From NCBI GenBank assembly GCA_029204225.1, contig CM055092.1:28570359-28634358 (forward strand): DNA of 64,000 nt. Direction: 5' to 3'. Of the stretch, positions 58,880-64,000 are shown piece by piece. The stretch comes from Diphasiastrum complanatum (taxonomy: Eukaryota > Streptophyta > Lycopodiopsida > Lycopodiales > Lycopodiaceae). The notes beneath the pieces were generated by a model, which worked only from the letters and a program-made list of their open reading frames with translations, was not told where the DNA came from and searched no databases. A program made the position numbers and the translations under genes. Positions within the stretch are counted from its first letter, which is position 1; each line of letters starts with the position of its first letter.

Positions 58880-59019
58880 CAGTGATGAATAAATAAATAA
58901 ACATGTACCATGATAATAAAAAATGTACTACTTAGTGAGAGCTCATAGTACTAATCATGCCACTTTATTCACTTGACAGAAGGTGTTTGTGAAGGTAGAG
59001 GAAAGCAAGAATAATGGCT
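58880..59019. other. 5' flank of the ParB/methyltransferase-like locus
   Basis: Short AT-rich non-coding sequence before the satellite. Confidence 0.4.
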
Positions 59020-61110
59020 GCCCACATGTGATGTATGTGTTTAGGGAGGGCTAGTGTGTATAACCTTGTCTACTCCATTCATGTTTGATGGATGACGTCT
59101 GTCAGGATGGAGGAAAGTAGGAAGAAGAGTTGCCCTCACGAGATGTATGTGTGCGTACAACCCTATCTATTTCATTCATACTTGGCAGACGACGTTCGTC
59201 AAAGTAGAGAGAAGCACGGTGTCTGTCAAGTAGGAGGGAAGCATGGAGAAGGAGTGTTGACTAGGGATATATGTACTTAATGAGAGGTGAAGCATGGTGA
59301 GGGCAAGCGCAATAGCCTTGTCCATTTCATGCATGTTTGATGGACAACGTCTGTCAAGTAGGAGGGCAGCACGGGGAAGGAGGGCACATGGGATCTAGGT
59401 GTTAATGAGAGGTGAAACATGGCGCAACAACATTGTCTGTTCCATGCATGCTTGACGAACGACGTCCATTAAGTAGGAGGGAAGCATGGAGAAGCAGTGT
59501 TGACATGAGATATATGTTCTTGATTAAAGAGCATGACGAGGGCTAGTGCATCTGCCTTGTCTACTTCATGCATGCTTGATGGACGATGTCCGTCAAGTAG
59601 GAGAGAAGCATGGAGAAGAAGGGGTGCTGACATGGGATGTAGGTGCTTAAAGCATGGTGAGGGCTAGCGCAACAGCCTTGTCCACTTCATGCATGTTTGA
59701 TGGACAGCGTCCATCAGGTAGGAGGGAAGCACGAGGAAGGAGTGTTCATGTGGGATGTATGTGTTAATGAGAGATTAAGCATGGTGCAACAGCCTTGTCT
59801 AATTTATGCATGCTTGATGAACGACGTCCGTCATGTAGGAGGAAATAATGGAAAAGCAGTGCTAGACATGGGATATATGTGCTTAATTAGGGGTGAAGCA
59901 TGGCAAGGGCTAGTGCAATTGTCTTATCTTGTTCATGTATGTTTGACGAATGATGTCCGTCAAGTAGGAGGAAAGCATGAAGAAGCACTGCTGACATGGG
60001 ATATATGTGCTTAATTAGAGAGCGTGGGCAGGGCTAGTGCAACTACTTGTCTACTTCATGCATGCTTGATGGACGATGTCCGTCAAGTACGAGAGAAGCA
60101 TGGAGAAGGAGTGCTCACATGGGATGTAGGTGCTTCATTAGAGAGCATGGAGAGGGCTAGTGCAACTACTTGTCTACTTCATGCATGCTTGATGGACGAC
60201 GTTCGTCAAGTACGAGAGAGGCATGGAGAAGGAGTGCTCACATGGGATGTAGGTGCTTAATGAGAGGTGAAGCATGGTGAGGGCAAGCACAACAACCTTG
60301 TCTACTTCATTCATTGCTTGACAACATCCATCAAGAAGGAGAGAAGCATGGAGGAGGAGTGATCACATAGAATGTACGTGCTAACTAGTGTGTACAACCT
60401 TGTCTAATTCATTCATGCTTGACGGATTGCATTTTTCAAGGTAAAATGTGATGAAGGGCTACCCACATGCGATGTATGTGTTTAATGAGGTCTAGTGCAT
60501 AAAACCTTATCTATACCTTGTGTAATGCATTTGTGCTTGTCATAAAGATGGACAAAAGCAAAGTGAAGGGCAGCCTACACGTGCTCTATGTGAATAATGA
60601 AGGCTAGTGCAACACCCTTGTCTACTTCATGCATGCTTGACGGACGGCGTCCGTCAAGGAGGAGGAAGCATGGTGATGGGCTACCTACATGCGCTCCATG
60701 TGCTTGGTGAGGGCCTCTAATTGTTTACTTCACTCATGTGATCAAAAGCTTTATCAAAATCTATCTTATTCACAAGAGCCGAGTAGTTGAACCAAAGAGA
60801 AGAGTCTATGGCAGACCGGACATTTAAAAAAGAGAGATCTCCCTTTGATAAAACCAAATTGACACTTGGGTAGGTGTGTAGGGAGAAAGGGAGCAATCCT
60901 TCTGGCAAGGGCTTTCACGACAATCTTATAGGAATTGTTATTCATAGTTAGAGGTCGATAGTCAACAATATTGGAAGGGGACTCAGTTTAAGAATCCATG
61001 TCTGAGATCCAATCCATGTCTACTTCATGCATCCTTGACGGACGGCGTCCGTCAAAGAGGAGGGAAGCATGGTGATAGGCTACCTACATGCGATCCATGT
61101 GCTTGGTGAG
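59020..61110. repeat. Satellite of ~120-bp units with a palindromic core
   Basis: Units carry a palindromic core close to TTGACGGACGGCGTCCGTCAA, then GTAGGAGGGAAGCATGGAGAAG, CATGGGATGT(A)TGTGCTTAAT and CAACAGCCTTGTCTACTTCA. Core landmarks lie at 59341, 59456, 59580, 59701, 59818, 59947, 60070 and 60193, spaced 115-129 bp, with weaker copies to either side and perfect cores near 60630 and 61036. About 13-14 copies are visible. A LINE fragment interrupts it at 60725-60990. Confidence 0.9.
60725..60990 (-). pseudogene. LINE reverse transcriptase fragment
   Basis: One frame reads PSNIVDYRPLTMNNNSYKIV then VKALARRIAPFLP, the fingers segment of non-LTR RT (RPISL...YKI.AKALANRL). A second frame (60908-60717) reads NVRSAIDSS and LVNKIDFDKAFDHM, the family's DFxKAFD motif. 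Both blocks fall in the right order with a frame break. It is a 5'- and 3'-truncated piece inside the satellite. Confidence 0.8.
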
Positions 61111-61600
61111 GGCCTCTAATTGTTTACTTCGTGTGTGGTGGTGAGGACTTTTAATTGTCCACTCTATTAAATAAGAACTTAATATGAAAATTAAATTGTT
61201 TAATTCAAATTTTCCCCCAAAACAAATTCCCTCCAAAATTTCTCAGTTCAGATTTTCTAGTTCAGGTTTAAACTCCTCATAAGCACTTTATTGGTATTTC
61301 AAAGTGTTGGCCCTCTCCTCTCTTTAAACTTAGCTTTTAGTGTGTAATCCTTCTACCAAAATCCACAACTTTCAGTTTTGTAGCTGGTTCTTTATGCTTT
61401 ATTTATTGTAGTTTTGTGAGAATCCTATTAGAAGGTGCTCCACAAAGTAAGAAAGAAAGAAGTAAGAAGGAGGATGGAGAAACATACATGTAATGGGAAG
61501 GATGAATCGAAGTGCTGAGCAACAAGCTGAGCTCTTTGGAGGACCAAGGTATGTACGTCTTTCTTTGTTTATTTATTGAGATGGATTCAATCTGTTAAAA
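61111..61600. other. No recognisable gene
   Basis: AT-rich sequence beyond the satellite; the text GGCCTCTAATTGTTTACTTC at 61111 duplicates the end of the satellite half left of the LINE (near 60713). Confidence 0.5.
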
Positions 61601-61687
61601 TGAGATTTATTTAGGCTGTGTGTTGCATGCTATTCAAATAGAATGAGATCTATTTAGGTTGTGTGTTGCATGCTATTCAAATAGAAT
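61601..61687. repeat. 43-bp tandem duplication
   Basis: TGAGATTTATTTAGGCTGTG through CTATTCAAATAGAA is repeated once with two substitutions. Confidence 0.93.
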
Positions 61688-62170
61688 GTTTGTAGAATCT
61701 GTTTTGTGGATCTATAGCCCCTAGTGCATGCTGAACAAAGTGCATTGGTTTGTAGAGAGGGTCTTTAGCATCCATGTTAGGCCACTCCAATTTGCATTTG
61801 TTGATTTTGTGCATATTAGAACTGTACATTAGAAAAGTGGTTCTACAAAGTGTGCATCTGAAATAAAATATATCCGTAAAAAAAAGCACCTGTAGAGAGA
61901 CGTTGTAGGATGAGTAACATACTTGCAATGGGAAGGATGGCACGAGGGCAGGATTAGCGATGAGCAAAACCGTGGGCAGTGAATTCGTGGGCAACAAAAG
62001 CCAGCGACGAGCGAACCCGTGAACAAAGCAGGATGAACCTGTGGCCAGAAGCGAAGTGTGATTCAGTAGCATAGAAGGCAGACGTTCTAGCAGCACAAGG
62101 CAGAAACGCGATCCAAGAGTAGGCTGAAATGCGTCCAAGCAGCACTCCGAGTGCGATCTAGAACCGAGCG
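61688..62170. other. No recognisable gene
   Basis: A 153-codon minus ORF (61677-62138) lacks family motifs, so I do not call it a gene. Confidence 0.45.
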
Positions 62171-62280
62171 ATGAGCTCCAGCAGGCAGAAGCACCCTGAG
62201 CGCATTTTGAAAGGAGAAGGAGGCGTGCAATGAGCTCCAGCAGACAGAAGCACCCTGAGCACTTTTTGAAAGGAGTGCAA
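62171..62280. repeat. 59-bp tandem duplication
   Basis: ATGAGCTCCAGCAGGCAGAA with CACCCTGAGCGC and TTTTGAAAGGAG recurs at 62230 with three substitutions. Confidence 0.9.
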
Positions 62281-63171
62281 AGAAGTGGATCTATGCATTA
62301 ATGTATCCACCAATATTATCATATTTTTTTCATACCATTAGGCTTAAAGGTTATAATTATCCTTGAGGTAAGGTTATATGGCCACCTTAACATACTATTA
62401 TGAAATATACTATGAATTTTTACTATTATGAAATATATGAATTTTTTAAAGATATAAAAGGTAAAAGGCACATGAAGTTCTCTTTGAGCACTATCCTACT
62501 ACAAAAAAAACCAAAACTGTGTTACAAACATGCCACCCATCCTAGTTTTGTGCTAGGAAACACATGCTTAACCTTTTAGTTTCTAAAAATATAATAAGCA
62601 CCAAAAGCCTTTCAACAATATGACTAAATATATATAGGCGAAAGAGGACTTTTTTTTTTTTTTGGTCCATCCCTCCTCTTCCCTTCTTTGCACACACCCA
62701 TGCAAAAAATAGAACCGAAAAAAAAAAAAAAACCGCACATGCACACCCCAAAGGGCACATGCGCTGTGTCGCACCTCCTTCTCCTCTCAGAACACAATCA
62801 AAACCTATGTTGATGATTCCTTGTCCTTTCTTCTCTCCATGTTGATGGACGTCAAGATTGAATGGATGAAGTGGAGATAACTGGCCTACTAGTGGGTGAC
62901 CTTTTGGGAGCATTGTTTTGTTTTGTTTTCTACCTCAATCTTGTTCGCTCTTCTTAATTCCAAAATTATTTCTTATATTCTATTATCTTAAGACTCCCTT
63001 TGTTGGGATTTATGTCGTGTATGGTCGGCCAAAGACAAGAAATTCTTGTATTCTCTTCTAGACCTTCTAATAACCAGTTTGAATATTTCTTATGTATTTT
63101 TTGTCCAGTTATTTCTTAAAGACGTTTTTTTTTGTCTTGTTCTAAAATTGTGTATTGTCTTCATTTTAGAA
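62281..63171. other. Non-coding flank of the 3' gene
   Basis: AT-rich sequence with T16 and A15 runs near 62650-62735. It ends with a pyrimidine-rich stretch and an AG (63167-63168), usable as the splice acceptor of the gene that follows. Confidence 0.45.
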
Positions 63172-64000
63172 ATGATGGGGCTACAAAAAGAAGACATTGT
63201 GACCTTGGGTATTGGTGGTAAAGTTGTTGGAGAGGGATCTATCCACTCTAATGACCCTACTGTAATTTGTAACTTTATAACCCTTGAGCAAAGTAGGGTT
63301 TCCGTAATTATCGAAAAGGCAATAGTCAAGGATGCCATGCTTCCTTATCCCACTACAGATGCTTCATTATTAGAGCAAGCAATTGGATCTTTTGTCTTGT
63401 GGGACATAAATAGTGTTTGTAGGAAGCATAGGGATCAAGGGCAACTTGTCATAAATACAAGCAAAACACGTGAAGATTGGGTAAATCAAAAGATTTTTCT
63501 TTGGTCTTTTGATCACACACAGGTTGTTGCTGAGGGATACATCTTATTGGCATACCCCCATGAGGCAATTGATTATAAGGAGCTCGAAAATGATTATGTT
63601 GGTATCACTATCTCTAAAATTTATGGAAACCTGACATATCAAATTGATAATGTGGTCCATGAAGTTAATGAAGTGAAAAATATTCATATTCAACTTTTAA
63701 AATGGCCAATCACACAAGTGACACTGGAGGATGGCAGTAAGCTTATTGACCATCAACAAGAGGATGAGATCATTTTTTACTTACACGAACAAGATATGTT
63801 ATCAGCTATGCAAATTGATACTGCAAAATCAACACAAGTTGCAAGGAAAAGAAGGTATAGAATGGTCAATAGAAAGATATCAAAAAATGAGAGTAACTCA
63901 AACCCGTCAAAGATTCCACATCTCTTGATGTCTGAAAGCATTCGTGCAGTTTTAGTTGTTGATTGTTGTGATAAGAATTGTTGTCAACATGTGGAGAGGA
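63172..64000 (+). CDS. DUF8039-like transposon protein, 5' part (runs off window)
   Basis: The frame is open for 276 codons from ATG 63172 to the window end. It has two similar blocks: GGKVVGEGSIHSNDPT...VSVIIEKAIVKDAMLPYP (about residues 15-62) and QVVAEGYILLAYPHEA...VGITISKIYGNLTYQI (about 117-160). Their shape (a VxxG strand, a dP segment, a V-rich strand ending LPxP) resembles DUF8039, a domain of plant En/Spm-type transposon proteins. Near residues 266-276 a cysteine cluster CCDKNCCQHVER begins. An AG just upstream of the ATG may make this an internal exon, so the true start is uncertain. Confidence 0.6.
   Translation, partial: MMGLQKEDIVTLGIGGKVVGEGSIHSNDPTVICNFITLEQSRVSVIIEKAIVKDAMLPYPTTDASLLEQAIGSFVLWDINSVCRKHRDQGQLVINTSKTREDWVNQKIFLWSFDHTQVVAEGYILLAYPHEAIDYKELENDYVGITISKIYGNLTYQIDNVVHEVNEVKNIHIQLLKWPITQVTLEDGSKLIDHQQEDEIIFYLHEQDMLSAMQIDTAKSTQVARKRRYRMVNRKISKNESNSNPSKIPHLLMSESIRAVLVVDCCDKNCCQHVER

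Noticed and set aside
60024-60260. Repeated HACLMDDVRQV protein
   Set aside because: A frame through the satellite; the repeat unit length is not a steady multiple of three.
61677-62138. Minus-strand 153-codon ORF
   Set aside because: Random-looking composition, no motif, tandem-repeat flanks; not supported as a gene.

Overview
The window is nuclear DNA of a land plant with a large, repeat-rich genome. The evidence is a 24-exon plant-type ABCG/PDR transporter gene with GT-AG introns, many decayed Ty1/copia and Ty3/gypsy retrotransposons primed from initiator-Met tRNA, long dinucleotide microsatellites and tandem repeats. A fern, lycophyte or gymnosperm would fit best, but the sequence alone does not settle the species. 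There are no bacterial operons, CRISPR arrays or convincing tRNA/rRNA genes.

Layout. 1-5.2 kb: three broken pieces of one copia family (A), one of them inverted. 5.2-10 kb: microsatellites, a 173-bp direct repeat and a small GC-rich terminal-inverted-repeat element. 10.07-18.09 kb (-): the one clearly intact host gene, a full-size PDR transporter; I could place all 24 exons in frame (1,554 codons plus stop). 18.1-21.8 kb: intergenic repeats and a foldback. 21.86-27.3 kb: an unusual cluster. A centromeric-histone-like H3 fold and a Ulp1/C48 cysteine protease lie on the minus strand, divergent from a transposase-like gene on the plus strand and close to a third, unrecognised plus-strand locus. 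This looks like a large multi-gene DNA transposon.

27.5-35 kb (-): the 5' half of a gypsy element (gag, protease, RT) abutting the 5' half of a copia element (family B: LTR, PBS, gag, protease, integrase). 35.1-35.8 kb: a broken FCP1/HAD-phosphatase-like fragment. 36.5-39 kb (-) and 43.7-44.9 kb (+): two truncated copies of copia family C. 40-45.6 kb also holds short-motif clusters, tandem repeats, a gypsy gag fragment (+) and a 246-bp perfect CT run. 45.6-54.9 kb: nested retroelements. These are a copia integrase piece (-), an internally deleted copia with 5' LTR and PBS (+), a gypsy 3' half (-) with an extra coiled-coil ORF between integrase and PPT/LTR, and the 3' half of copia B (+) with an intact RT-RNase H and LTR.

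55.4-58.9 kb (-): a broken multi-exon locus that appears to combine a ParB-like motif with a circularly permuted DNA-methyltransferase-like domain. 59.0-61.1 kb: a ~120-bp satellite with a palindromic core, interrupted by a LINE RT fragment. 63.17-64.0 kb (+): an open reading frame leaving the window with two DUF8039-like repeats and a cysteine cluster.

The PDR gene probably serves the host in membrane export. Most other coding material is retroelement debris. The H3/Ulp1/transposase cluster and the ParB-like/methyltransferase locus are the best candidates for undescribed mobile or domesticated systems. Several frame breaks in those loci sit on homopolymer runs, so they may be assembly errors rather than true decay.
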